Origin: Bradyrhizobium sp. AUGA SZCCT0158
Lineage (GTDB): Bacteria; Pseudomonadota; Alphaproteobacteria; Rhizobiales; Xanthobacteraceae
DNA: 64,000 bases
Assembly (NCBI RefSeq): GCF_018130065.1
Contig: NZ_JAFCME010000005.1
Coordinates: forward strand, 62,001 to 126,000
Reading direction: 5' to 3'
Shown here: positions 9,148-17,484 of the stretch, piece by piece
Layout of the letters: each line of letters starts with the position of its first letter
Numbering within the stretch: the first letter of the stretch is position 1
Position numbers and translations under genes: made by a program
Notes under the pieces: generated by a model
What the model saw: only the letters and a program-made list of their open reading frames with translations
Database searches by the model: none
Told to the model about the DNA's origin: nothing

Positions 9148-10260
9148 ATGACGATCGTGAACGACCGGACCATCACCCCGCCGATCCATGATCCTGAACT
9201 CGACCGCCGCGTCAAAAGCGCCGGCGCGAGCAAGACGGTTTATGCGCTGGTCACATCAGAGACCGAAGCCGCGAAAAATTTCATTCTCGGCAATGCCGTC
9301 GCCGGCCCCGACGCTGCGCGGCGCCATCATCTCGAACAATTCCGCGACGCCTGGACCGGCAAGCAGTTCGCCTCGCATGAAGCCTTCATCAAGCGCTGGA
9401 TGGCGTGGGCGACCCCCGTGGTCGCGATCGATGCGGCCGGGTTTCCCTGGCGTTATCCGACCGCCGGCGGCAGTGAAGCGCTGTTTCACGTCATCACCGC
9501 CTACGGCAACCGCGCCCGCGTCGAAAAATTCAATCCGGAAGTGCATGTCTTCGCCGGCGAGTATGAAGGCTACAAGGCCTATGCCGAAGCCTGCGGCATT
9601 GCCGTGATCGAACATCCGCGCAGCCATTGGCAGGCCGTCGCGCGCACGCTGCCCACAGACGCACTGTTCTGCCTGAGCCAGCCATCGGCGATCGACGGCA
9701 ATGTCTGGCCGCACGCCAATGATTTTCTGGCGCTGCTCGCCGCCGCCGAAAAGCCCCGCGTGCTGCTCGACGTCACCTATGTCGGCTCGATCGCCGAAGC
9801 GCCTGCCGCAAAAATTGCCGCCGACAGTCCGGCGGTGCAGGCGCTGGCCTTCAGCCTGTCAAAACCGTTCGGAGTCTATTACGACCGCATCGGCGGCATG
9901 CTGTGCCGGAACGCGATGCCGAGCCTGTTCGGCAATCAATGGTTCAAGAATCTCACCTCGCTGCAGCTCGGCATGGCGCTGCTCGAGCGTCACGACGTGT
10001 TCGAGCTGCCGCGCCGCTACAGAAACGTTCAGCGGGAGGCGGCAATTCAGATCGGCCGACGTCTCGGGCTGACGCTGACCCCCTGCGACGTCAGCGTGCT
10101 GGCCCAAGCAGAAGCAAATGCCACCGATCCTGCGCTGGCGGATTTCCTGCGCCGCCCGGCCGGCGATCCCAATGCACGTTTGCGGCTGTGTCTGACGCCA
10201 ACGATGGCCGAGATGATCGGAACCGCCGGGCCGATCGCCGCTCCTGGAGGCGCACCGTGA
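9148..10260 (+). CDS. PLP-dependent fold-type I enzyme, aminotransferase-like, substrate unknown
   Basis: A 370-residue protein with the layout of a fold-type I PLP enzyme. PTAGGSEALFHVI at about residues 104-116 matches the cofactor phosphate-binding turn. VLLDVTYVG contains Asp208, the expected pyridine-nitrogen partner. AFSLSKPFGVYYDRIGGMLC contains Lys239, the expected Schiff-base lysine. I cannot place it in a named aminotransferase or decarboxylase subfamily. ATG at 9148 is chosen because upstream in-frame codons look unconserved. Its TGA overlaps the GTG of the next gene, which has a strong Shine-Dalgarno sequence inside this gene's end, so the two are probably translationally coupled and act together. 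Confidence 0.75.
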   Translation: MTIVNDRTITPPIHDPELDRRVKSAGASKTVYALVTSETEAAKNFILGNAVAGPDAARRHHLEQFRDAWTGKQFASHEAFIKRWMAWATPVVAIDAAGFPWRYPTAGGSEALFHVITAYGNRARVEKFNPEVHVFAGEYEGYKAYAEACGIAVIEHPRSHWQAVARTLPTDALFCLSQPSAIDGNVWPHANDFLALLAAAEKPRVLLDVTYVGSIAEAPAAKIAADSPAVQALAFSLSKPFGVYYDRIGGMLCRNAMPSLFGNQWFKNLTSLQLGMALLERHDVFELPRRYRNVQREAAIQIGRRLGLTLTPCDVSVLAQAEANATDPALADFLRRPAGDPNARLRLCLTPTMAEMIGTAGPIAAPGGAP

Positions 10261-11099
10261 AAAACCTGGTCGCCCTGACGCATGCAAAGGAGATTCACCG
10301 CCACGTGCACGGTCTGTGGCGCAGCGCGCCGATCCGAGCCTCGCACGCCGAAGGCGGATTCATTCACGACATCGTCGAGCAGTTCGCCAGCCTGCCGCGA
10401 CTGTTCTGCGACTCCACCGACGACCGATTGGAGCGCGCGCATTTCTGCTCCTGGTGGGGCGTCACCATGAACCGCGCTTACGGCAATCCCGCGATCGAGG
10501 ACCTCTACCGCCTGCACGAGATGTTCCACGCGGCGTTCATGCCCTACTTTCCCGGCATCGGTTTCGACGCCTTCCACCGCAAGATGGAAGACAATGAACT
10601 AAAAGCCAGCGTCTGTTCGGAGATCCGGATCTATTTCGAACTGCCGCATCTGCGCGAACAGGCCTTTGCGCATCCGATCTATGCCGACCGCTATTTGTCC
10701 GATCCCGCGATGCAGACGCTGTGGGCCAGGAACAAGCCCGTTGCGATCGAAACGCTGCAGGAAGCGCGGCGCGACGTGATGTTTTCAAAACCCGAACATG
10801 AGATGGATTTGACGGAGCGCTGGATCCGCCGCTTCGCGCTGCAGAACCGCCAATGGTCAACCTGCTGGTACGATCGCTATCTGGAGATCGAAAGCCGCAT
10901 GTTCGATTTCCAGATCAGGGCGTTGCGCGGCGATCGGGCGGGCGCGATCGCGGAGCACGCGGCCTGGATCGAGGCGCAGGCCGGTCAGGACGCCGAAGAT
11001 CACATCCCCTACCGCCAGGAAGCCGCGCTGTTCGCCAATATCTATTGGAGCAACCGCCGCCGTTACGAGGCGGAATTCGCGAACGCGAAACCGAGCTAG
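10257..11099 (+). CDS. conserved protein of unknown function with an HExxH motif, coupled to the PLP enzyme
   Basis: A 280-residue soluble protein I do not recognise. The GTG start overlaps the preceding stop codon and is preceded by CTGGAGG at the right distance. The striking feature is LYRLHEMFHAAF, where H87-E-M-F-H91 is an HExxH motif, followed by MEDNELKASVCSEIRIYFEL with several acidic residues (E111, E114, E122) that could complete a metal site. There is no signal peptide or membrane segment. It is aromatic and rich in Trp, His and Arg, and mostly helical by composition. It could be a metal-dependent hydrolase, a diiron helical-bundle enzyme, or not an enzyme. Tight coupling to a PLP enzyme suggests a shared amine or amino-acid pathway, which is inference. 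Confidence 0.7.
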   Translation: MKNLVALTHAKEIHRHVHGLWRSAPIRASHAEGGFIHDIVEQFASLPRLFCDSTDDRLERAHFCSWWGVTMNRAYGNPAIEDLYRLHEMFHAAFMPYFPGIGFDAFHRKMEDNELKASVCSEIRIYFELPHLREQAFAHPIYADRYLSDPAMQTLWARNKPVAIETLQEARRDVMFSKPEHEMDLTERWIRRFALQNRQWSTCWYDRYLEIESRMFDFQIRALRGDRAGAIAEHAAWIEAQAGQDAEDHIPYRQEAALFANIYWSNRRRYEAEFANAKPS

Positions 11100-11102
11100 T
11101 AA

Positions 11103-12317
11103 TTACGCGCCAAAACTCTTCGGCGAGCCCGCAACCGGCGTGCTGCCGCCCTGGCCCACCTTCATGACCGCAAGCCCGCGCTCGTTGGTGCCGTCGGAGC
11201 GGAAGCGGAACAGCCCGTCGATGCCGGCAAAGCCCGACGGGTTGGTGAGCGTTTCCGCGGCAAAGCGCTGCGCGCCCTGCGTACGCGACAATGCGGCGAC
11301 CAGCGCGACCGCGTCATAGGCCAGCGTCGCGGTGCGCACCGGCTCGCCGCCATATTTGGTGCGGTAGCGGCCGGCGAAACTTCGAAAACCCGACGGATCC
11401 GGCGCCGCGTAGAGACCGCCCTGCAGCGCCGGGCTACCGAACACCCGCGGATTGTCCCACAGGCCGGTGCCGAGCAACTGGATGTTGCGCAAATTCACGC
11501 CTGCCGCGGTGAGCGCGTCGGCCGTCGCCACCACCGAATCGCCGTCATCGGCCATGAACAGCGCGTCGGCCTGGCCGAGCGACTGCGAGACGGTGCGCAC
11601 GGCGGCCGAGCGGTCCGCGCCATATTTTTCGAATGCGACGATGCGGCCCTTGCGCGCCGCCGCCTGCTTGAAGGCGGCCTCCACCACATTGCCATAGGCG
11701 TTGTCAGGCAACAGCGCCGCAAAGGATTTCTTGCCGATGCCGGCCGAGTAATCGACGATGCGGTTGACGTCGGACTCCGGCAGGAAGCTGAGCAGATAGA
11801 CGCCGCGTCCGGCCACGCTCGAATCGGTCGAGAACGCAATCACGGACACGCCCTTCGCGCGCGTCTGCTGCGCGACCGCGGGAACCGACTGCGCAAACAG
11901 CGGGCCGAGGATGATCTCCGCGCCTTCACCGAGCGCCTGCTGGGTTGCCTGGCTGGCGCCTTGCGGGCTGCCGCCGTCGTCCTTGATCAGAAGCTGGATG
12001 TTGGGATTCTGGAACTCGGCCAGCGCCATCTCGGCGGCATTCTTCATCGACTGCGCGGCGACGCCGGCATTGCCGGCGGCCGAGAGCGGCAGGATCACGC
12101 CGACCTTGACCTGCCCGGTGCCGACCGCGAGCGGCTGCTGCTGCGGGCCGGCGGGCCCGGCCTCGGGTTGCGGCGAGGAGAACGGGTTGGAAAACTGGCC
12201 AAAACTCTGCTGCACGCTGGAGCAGGCGCCCAGCAGCGGCGCGCCGAGAATAAGGCCGACCGCCGTCCGCCGGGTTGCGCCCGACGATTGAGGTTTGCGA
12301 TTGAGCGGGCCCACCAT
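11103..12317 (-). CDS. LpoA-like lipoprotein (penicillin-binding protein activator / periplasmic binding fold)
   Basis: A 404-residue predicted lipoprotein of the Peripla_BP_6/LppC group, whose E. coli member LpoA activates PBP1A. The N terminus has basic residues, a hydrophobic stretch and the lipobox LLGAC with Cys32 as lipidation site. The rest is a type I periplasmic-binding fold, with VKVGVILPLSAAGNAG at the start and AEIILGPLFAQSVPAVAQQ later. It lies divergent from rsmI and yraN; E. coli keeps rsmI, lpoA and yraN together, which supports the assignment. Whether it binds a PBP or a solute here cannot be told from the sequence. Confidence 0.8.
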   Translation of the reverse strand: MVGPLNRKPQSSGATRRTAVGLILGAPLLGACSSVQQSFGQFSNPFSSPQPEAGPAGPQQQPLAVGTGQVKVGVILPLSAAGNAGVAAQSMKNAAEMALAEFQNPNIQLLIKDDGGSPQGASQATQQALGEGAEIILGPLFAQSVPAVAQQTRAKGVSVIAFSTDSSVAGRGVYLLSFLPESDVNRIVDYSAGIGKKSFAALLPDNAYGNVVEAAFKQAAARKGRIVAFEKYGADRSAAVRTVSQSLGQADALFMADDGDSVVATADALTAAGVNLRNIQLLGTGLWDNPRVFGSPALQGGLYAAPDPSGFRSFAGRYRTKYGGEPVRTATLAYDAVALVAALSRTQGAQRFAAETLTNPSGFAGIDGLFRFRSDGTNERGLAVMKVGQGGSTPVAGSPKSFGA

Positions 12318-12620
12318 CTTATCTCTTCTCTTGACCGACCTTGATCGGCCAGGACTTGAACCGCAAGGACTTGAACCTCAAAGGACCTGAACCCTAAGGC
12401 TCCAACCTCCGGAATAAAGGCGGGCGGATTCAGGCATATTGTCGGCGATTAGTTAACCAAAACAAAAGGATTATGATCCCGCGGCCCCGCCGCCGGTTGC
12501 GGATACCTGCCCCCTCCCGTGATGCGTAGCACCAACCTTGCCACCGCGCTGTGGCGCTGGCGCTACTCCCACTGTGTTCCGGTTCTGATCTTATCAGAAC
12601 CGGAACACCCGGTCTTTGTA
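12318..12620. other. intergenic region between the lpoA-like gene and rsmI
   Basis: A divergent promoter region with no credible gene. Near the lpoA-like start, about 12351-12395, a short unit like AGGACTTGAACC occurs three times in imperfect tandem. The next stretch has no recognised structure. A dispersed repeat begins at about 12621 and runs to just before rsmI. Confidence 0.5.
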
Positions 12621-12674
12621 TCGACGCGTTTTCTTGACGCGAACCGGTATCCACTTCGCTTGAAAACGCTCTAG
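12621..12674. repeat. dispersed GACGCGTTTTC repeat, copy 1
   Basis: One of three near-identical copies of about 50 bp (others at 38047 and 59157). Shared blocks are GACGCGTTTTCTT, ACGCGAACCGG, TCCACTTCGCT and ACGCTCT. The two ends, GCGTTTTC and GAAAACGC, form an imperfect inverted repeat. It ends about ten bases before the rsmI start and may lie in that gene's leader. Confidence 0.85.
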
Positions 12675-12683
12675 ATTGGCATT

Positions 12684-13643
12684 ATGCGCGCAAAAACCAG
12701 CTCCAACTACGGGCCTGAAGCCGAACCAGGTTCTAGGGACCGCACTTTTTCGATCGGCGGCCATGTCCTGACCGCCCCAAAGCCGGTTCCCGGGCTCTAT
12801 CTGGTGGCCACCCCGATCGGCCACCTCGGCGACATCACGTTGCGTGCACTTGAAACCCTGGCCGGCGTCGACATCATCGCCTGCGAGGACACCCGCATCA
12901 CCCGCCGCCTGACCGAGCGCTACGCGATCTCAGGCTTGCTCAAGCAGTATCACGAGCACAATGCCGCGCTGGCGCGCCCAAAAATCCTGGAAAAGCTGGC
13001 GCAGGGCGCCTCGATCGCGCTGGTCTCGGACGCCGGCACACCCCTGATCTCCGATCCCGGCTTCAAGCTGGTGCGCGAGGTCTGCGCCGCCGGCCATGCC
13101 GTGATCGCGGTACCGGGCGCCTCCTCGGTGCTGACGGCACTATCGGTCGCAGCATTGCCCACCGACCGGTTTTTCTTCGAGGGATTTTTGCCCGCCAAGC
13201 AGCAGGCGCGCCGCACGCGCTTGTCAGAACTTGCCCGGATCGACGCCACGCTGGTGATGTTCGAATCCGGCAACCGCATCGCCGATACGCTGGGCGATCT
13301 CGCCGGGATCATGGCCGAGCGCGACGCCGCGATCTGCCGCGAACTGACAAAACTGCATGAAGAGATTTCGCGCGCCCCCATCGGGAAGTTGGCAGAGGCC
13401 GCCGACACGCTGGAGACGCGGGGCGAATTCGTATTGGTGGTCGGCCCACCCCGGGCGGATGCGCTTGTCATGACCGAGTCCGACCTCGACGACCTTCTGC
13501 GGTCGTCGCTTGCCCAGGGCAGCGTCAAGGATGCGGTCGCGCATGCCGTTGAGCTGTCCGGCCACCCGCGCCGCGAGGTCTATGCCCGCGCGCTCGAGCT
13601 TGCCAAAGAAATTCGAGATGGAGACGGCGATGGCGAAGACTGA
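12684..13643 (+). CDS. rsmI: 16S rRNA (cytidine1402-2'-O)-methyltransferase
   Basis: Methylates the ribose of C1402 in the decoding centre of 16S rRNA using SAM. The TP-methylase fold signature [20 protein letters not shown] is at residues about 37-56, followed by [28 protein letters not shown] and [14 protein letters not shown]. At 319 residues it is longer than many homologues because of about 30 extra N-terminal residues; a later start is possible. Its end overlaps the yraN start by 14 bases, so the two are coupled. Confidence 0.96.
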   Translation: MRAKTSSNYGPEAEPGSRDRTFSIGGHVLTAPKPVPGLYLVATPIGHLGDITLRALETLAGVDIIACEDTRITRRLTERYAISGLLKQYHEHNAALARPKILEKLAQGASIALVSDAGTPLISDPGFKLVREVCAAGHAVIAVPGASSVLTALSVAALPTDRFFFEGFLPAKQQARRTRLSELARIDATLVMFESGNRIADTLGDLAGIMAERDAAICRELTKLHEEISRAPIGKLAEAADTLETRGEFVLVVGPPRADALVMTESDLDDLLRSSLAQGSVKDAVAHAVELSGHPRREVYARALELAKEIRDGDGDGED

Positions 13644-14043
13644 CGGCGCCACGCCGCCCGACCCGTCCACAAAACTCGCAGCGCCCGAGCGGGTCGCCGC
13701 GTTCCAGACCGGGCTTTCGGCCGAGACCCGCGCCGCCGCGTTCCTGATGGCCAAGGGCTACCGCATTCTCGCCAAGCGCTTCAAAACCCCCTATGGCGAG
13801 ATCGATCTCGTCGCCAAAAAGCGCAATCTGATCGCCTTCATCGAGGTCAAGGCCCGAGCCCGGCTCGATGACGCCGCCTATGCGGTGACGCCGCGCCAAC
13901 AGGCCCGCATCATCGATGCCGCGCAGGCCTGGCTGATGGCGCATCCCGAACATGCCGAATTCGAGCTGCGATTCGACGCCATCCTGATTGCGCCGCGGCG
14001 CTTGCCACGCCATCTGTTAGCGGCATTCGACGCCAGCGTGTAA
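13630..14043 (+). CDS. YraN/UPF0102 family nuclease-like protein
   Basis: A 137-residue member of the UPF0102 family, predicted to have a restriction-endonuclease-like fold; the function is not established. The core is visible: [20 protein letters not shown], then [20 protein letters not shown], where E, D, E and K match the PD-(D/E)xK-type active-site residues, and a helical C terminus. ATG at 13630, inside the end of rsmI, is preferred because it gives the usual length. gshB follows after 31 bases, matching the common rsmI-yraN-gshB order. Confidence 0.9.
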   Translation: MAKTDGATPPDPSTKLAAPERVAAFQTGLSAETRAAAFLMAKGYRILAKRFKTPYGEIDLVAKKRNLIAFIEVKARARLDDAAYAVTPRQQARIIDAAQAWLMAHPEHAEFELRFDAILIAPRRLPRHLLAAFDASV

Positions 14044-14074
14044 ATAGACCCCTCCAGAGACCCGGACCTGCCCC

Positions 14075-15022
14075 ATGAAATTGAATGTCGCCGTCCAGAT
14101 GGACCCCATCGCGCGTATCAACATCCGCGGCGATTCGACCTTTGCTCTATTGCTGGAAGCGCAGAAGCGCGGCCACGCGATTTCCTATTACACGCCGGAC
14201 CAGCTCTCGCTGCGCGGCGAGGAACTGGTGGCGCCGGTGCAGGTGCTGACCGTGCGCGACGAGCCCGGCAATCACTTTACCCTCGGCGAACCCCACCGCA
14301 CGGCGCTCAACGCTTTCGACGTCATACTTCTCCGGCAGGATCCGCCGTTCGACCTCGCCTACATCACCTCGACGCATCTGCTGGAGCGCATCCATCCCAA
14401 GACGCTGGTCGTCAACGATCCTGCCAGCGTGCGCAACGCGCCGGAAAAACTGTTCGTGCTGAACTTTCCGCAGCTGATGCCGCCGACGCTGATCTCGCGC
14501 GACATCAATGAGATCAATTCGTTCCGCGACGAGCACGGCGCCGTCGTCATGAAACCGTTGCACGGCCATGGCGGCGCCGCGGTGTTTCGCGTGATGCCGC
14601 AGGACATGAATTTCGGTTCGCTGTTCGACATGTTCTCGGTCACCTTCCGGGAGCCCTGGGTGATCCAGCGTTTTCTCCCCGAGGTCAAACACGGCGACAA
14701 GCGCATCATCCTGGTCGACGGCGAATTCGCCGGCGCCGTCAACCGCGTGCCGGCCGCCGACGATCTGCGCTCCAACATGGTGCGCGGCGGCGCCGCCCAG
14801 GCCACCGACCTCTCGCCGCGCGAGCGCGAGATCTGCGACACGCTAGGCCCGCATCTCCGCGAACGCGGCCTGCTGCTGGTCGGCATCGACGTGATCGACG
14901 GCAACCTCACCGAGATCAACGTCACCTCGCCCACCGGCATCCGCGCCATCGCCCGGCTCGACGGCCCGGATGTCGCAGCAATGGTTTGGGACACCATTGA
15001 GGCGAAGCGAGCCAAGAAATAA
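14075..15022 (+). CDS. gshB: glutathione synthetase
   Basis: ATP-dependent ligation of glycine to gamma-glutamylcysteine, the second step of glutathione synthesis. The 315-residue sequence matches prokaryotic GshB throughout: [20 protein letters not shown] at the N terminus, the ATP-grasp lysine and glycine loop in [36 protein letters not shown], and the metal-binding end [20 protein letters not shown]. It is the last member of the rsmI-yraN-gshB run. Confidence 0.98.
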   Translation: MKLNVAVQMDPIARINIRGDSTFALLLEAQKRGHAISYYTPDQLSLRGEELVAPVQVLTVRDEPGNHFTLGEPHRTALNAFDVILLRQDPPFDLAYITSTHLLERIHPKTLVVNDPASVRNAPEKLFVLNFPQLMPPTLISRDINEINSFRDEHGAVVMKPLHGHGGAAVFRVMPQDMNFGSLFDMFSVTFREPWVIQRFLPEVKHGDKRIILVDGEFAGAVNRVPAADDLRSNMVRGGAAQATDLSPREREICDTLGPHLRERGLLLVGIDVIDGNLTEINVTSPTGIRAIARLDGPDVAAMVWDTIEAKRAKK

Positions 15023-15180
15023 TTTTCTTCGCGCGGTTGTGCGCCGGCACGCTTCGCCTGCACGCCTGGCAGGCGTCTAATCCTACTTGCCAATTTCGAG
15101 GCGCGGGAGCAGCCTGTCGCCGCGGATGAATCTGTCCGGGCGACAAATCCAAATTCTATAAAAACAATGGAGGAAGACCC

Positions 15181-16152
15181 ATGACGATGGACGTATCGCG
15201 ACGGTCCCTGCTTGCCCTCGGCGCAGGGCTTGGTGCCTCAACCATGCTCGGCGGCAGCGCGCTGGCGAAAGCGCCGAAGCTCGGCACGCAGACGCCCTAC
15301 TGGCATCGCTTCGTTCTCGGTGACGCCGAGGTAACCGTGGTCTCCGACGGCCCGCTGCCGCTCGGCCCGCCAAAGGGCACCTTCGTCGGCGTCTCCGACG
15401 AAGAGGTGAAGAAGATGCTGACCGACAACTTCCTCGATCCCGAAAATGTCGTGCTCGAGCAGAACTCGCCAATCGTGAACACCGGCGACAAGCTGATCCT
15501 GTTCGACACCGGCATGGGCACTTCGAAAGCGTTCGGGCCGACCACGGGCCGCCAGCAGAAGAGCATGGCGGAAGCCGGCATCAAGCCCGGCGATATCGAC
15601 GCCGTGGTGTGCTCGCACGCTCATATCGACCACATCGGCGGCCTGGTCGGCGCCGACGACAAGCCGCTGTTCCCCAACGCGCAGGTCTACATCACCCAGA
15701 GCGATTTCGATTTCTGGACCGATGAAGGCAAGCTCGGCAGTCCGCTGAAGGATTTCGTGATTCACGCCCGCAAAAATCTGATGCCGGTGCGCGACCGCAT
15801 CGTCTTCATCAAGGACAACCAGGAATTCCTGCCCGGCGTGACCGCGATCGCGGCGCCCGGCCACACCGTCGGCCACACCATCTTCATGGTGACGTCGAAA
15901 GGCAAATCCTTTGCCTTCCTCGGCGACCTCACCCACCACCCGATACTGCTGCTGGAGAAGCCGCGGATGCAGTTCTCCTACGACTCGGATCCGAAGCAGG
16001 CGGCGGACACGCGCGTGAAACTGCTCGACATGATCGCGGCCAACAAGACCCCGGTCATGTCCTATCACTTCGCCTGGCCCGGCTTTGGCCACATCGGCAA
16101 GACCACCGAAGGCTTCCATTACTATCCGTCGGCGATGGTGATGAATCTTTAA
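15181..16152 (+). CDS. Tat-exported metallo-beta-lactamase-fold hydrolase
   Basis: A 323-residue predicted periplasmic enzyme. It begins with a twin-arginine signal (SRRSLLALGAGLGAS, cleavage probably after the ALA near residue 29), so it should be exported folded. The catalytic metal motif HAHIDH is at H146, H148, D150 and H151; a further His in AAPGHTVGHT and one near GDLTHHP probably complete the di-metal site. Substrate is unknown; relatives include lactonases and quorum-quenching enzymes, but no residue settles the matter. A good GGAGGA site precedes the ATG. Confidence 0.88.
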   Translation: MTMDVSRRSLLALGAGLGASTMLGGSALAKAPKLGTQTPYWHRFVLGDAEVTVVSDGPLPLGPPKGTFVGVSDEEVKKMLTDNFLDPENVVLEQNSPIVNTGDKLILFDTGMGTSKAFGPTTGRQQKSMAEAGIKPGDIDAVVCSHAHIDHIGGLVGADDKPLFPNAQVYITQSDFDFWTDEGKLGSPLKDFVIHARKNLMPVRDRIVFIKDNQEFLPGVTAIAAPGHTVGHTIFMVTSKGKSFAFLGDLTHHPILLLEKPRMQFSYDSDPKQAADTRVKLLDMIAANKTPVMSYHFAWPGFGHIGKTTEGFHYYPSAMVMNL

Positions 16153-16161
16153 GCTGCAATT

Positions 16162-16190
16162 ATTCGGGGCCGGCCGTGCTGGCCCCGAAT
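16162..16190 (+). terminator. hairpin after the metallo-hydrolase gene
   Basis: A perfect 10-bp stem (ATTCGGGGCC with GGCCCCGAAT) encloses a nine-base loop, ten bases after the stop codon. There is no T tract, so termination is likely but not certain. Confidence 0.5.
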
Positions 16191-16284
16191 ACCGCCGGGC
16201 TGAACCCGGCACTAGGGATCGACCCCAGACTGGCGTAAGCAAGGTTCAGTGAATCCTGACCCTGACGCTATCTAGGAGAGCCCA

Positions 16285-16596
16285 TTGACCGACCAACCGA
16301 ACCCCAAACCGGGCGACCTAATCTATGAGGACAGCGGCGCCGCCGCCCCGCTGGTTTATTTCGACATCGTCGGCGCCTACGGCACCATGAACGGCTCGGT
16401 CGAGATCGAACTCGCCACCCGAATTCTCATTCCCAAGACTGATGGTTCGACCGAGGTAAAATTCATCTCCTCGGGCCGCCTGCGCTGCAGCCAGAACGCC
16501 GCCGTCAATTTGCGCAACGGCCTCGATGCCGCGCTGAAGATGCTGGAGCAGCCGGCGGCGAATGTGGCCGTGGTTGCGGCGAGTAAGCTGAATTGA
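16285..16596 (+). CDS. conserved hypothetical protein, 103 aa
   Basis: A small soluble protein I do not recognise. The likely start is TTG at 16285, preceded by AGGAGA; the sequence begins TDQPNPKPGDLIYEDSGAAA. There is no signal peptide, membrane segment or known motif. The composition and mixed hydrophobic pattern (PLVYFDIVGAYGTMNGSVEI) suggest a compact beta-rich fold, and the codon use resembles the neighbours. It stands alone between the metallo-hydrolase gene and the hic locus. Confidence 0.65.
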   Translation: MTDQPNPKPGDLIYEDSGAAAPLVYFDIVGAYGTMNGSVEIELATRILIPKTDGSTEVKFISSGRLRCSQNAAVNLRNGLDAALKMLEQPAANVAVVAASKLN

Positions 16597-16653
16597 GGGG
16601 CGGCTTTCCTTCAGAGCCACGGGGGCCTGTCACGTGTGCCGCCTCCCTGGCAA

Positions 16654-17046
16654 TTATGCAGCCATCACTTTCTTTGCGGCCTGGGCTAGAAATCCCGACC
16701 GTGTGAATCCTTCTCGTTCCGCGTACTGGTCAATTTGCTCAAGCACGTCCGCTGGCAGTGTAATGTTGATGCGCACGCTTTTCACGTTCGCGGCTGGCGC
16801 TTGGATTAGAACAGCTACGCCGTCCTTATTTTCCCGGTTGGCCATTATCTCTTCCAGCGAAGAGGGCTCAGGTACAGCTTCGCCATCCTCTGCCAGGCCC
16901 TCAAGATGAAAGGCGAGCGCTTCAGCCGCCATAGTTCGCGCTTCGTCTAGCGTGCTCCCAGCGCTGATGACGCCTGGAAGGTCGGGGAACGATACGCCGT
17001 AATCGCTATCAGCATCCTTATGGATGAGGGCAATGAACTGCCGCAT
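16654..17046 (-). CDS. hicB: HicB-family antitoxin (partner toxin gene broken)
   Basis: A 130-residue antitoxin of the HicB type. Residues 1-55 form the partial RNase-H-like HicB fold (MRQFIALIHKDADSDYGVSF, PDLPGVISAGSTLDEARTMA). The C terminus (about 87-130, VRINITLPADVLEQIDQYAE then EGFTRSGFLAQAAKK) is a ribbon-helix-helix-like DNA-binding region, fitting autoregulation. ATG at 17046 is chosen because AGGAG precedes it. The hicA gene immediately upstream on the same strand carries two frameshifts, so this is an orphan antitoxin that may still act as a repressor. Confidence 0.88.
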   Translation of the reverse strand: MRQFIALIHKDADSDYGVSFPDLPGVISAGSTLDEARTMAAEALAFHLEGLAEDGEAVPEPSSLEEIMANRENKDGVAVLIQAPAANVKSVRINITLPADVLEQIDQYAEREGFTRSGFLAQAAKKVMAA

Positions 17047-17122
17047 TGATCTGCTCCTGCAGGGTGAGCACTGGCTCTCAAGGTAGAGCCGCTCGGCTCT
17101 AGTCACATTCGAACTCAGGTAT

Positions 17123-17309
17123 TCAAGTAAGCTTTAGGTTGGCCTGCTTCCCGATGCTCCTAGTGTCCCAATAGGGATGTCTTTCTTTGGGTGCGGGACT
17201 GTCACGCGGCCGGCTTTGTCGGATGCTTGAACTGGGCGTGGCTGCCCTTCTTGGCGACCTGCGTCCAACCATCCGACATCAGGGCTTTTATGATGTCTTG
17301 CGACTTCAT
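17123..17309 (-). pseudogene. hicA: frameshifted hicA toxin gene
   Basis: Minus-strand translation from ATG at 17309 reads MKSQDIIKALMSDGWTQVAK, KGSHAQFKHPTKP, the start of a HicA mRNA interferase with its active-site His, then hits a TGA in frame. Restoring one base near 17208 gives RVTVPHPKKDIPIGTL, and restoring one base near 17161 gives SIGKQANLKLT and a stop at 17123. The reconstructed protein is about 62 residues, the normal HicA length. Two separate one-base losses argue for decay rather than a single sequencing error. It is too short and broken to appear as an open frame. Confidence 0.8.
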
Positions 17310-17484
17310 GGTGTATTTATACACACCCGAACGTCAAAGAATCCAGCAAAGAATGCATATAAATACACATCACCAAAACGAGAGTTTGCCGCAAAACGGC
17401 GAGCTCCACGATCCCTGTTGTTCCCGCAATGTTCTTGCACATCTCACCTGGTTCCGCTACCCTCGGTAGAAGCATGGGGTCAGC

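Noticed and set aside
12351..12395. Tandem GGACTTGAACC-like units whose complement resembles tRNA T-loops (GGTTCAAGTCC)
   Set aside because: The flanking bases do not pair into a T stem, and no acceptor or anticodon arm is near. It is a short imperfect tandem repeat, not a tRNA.
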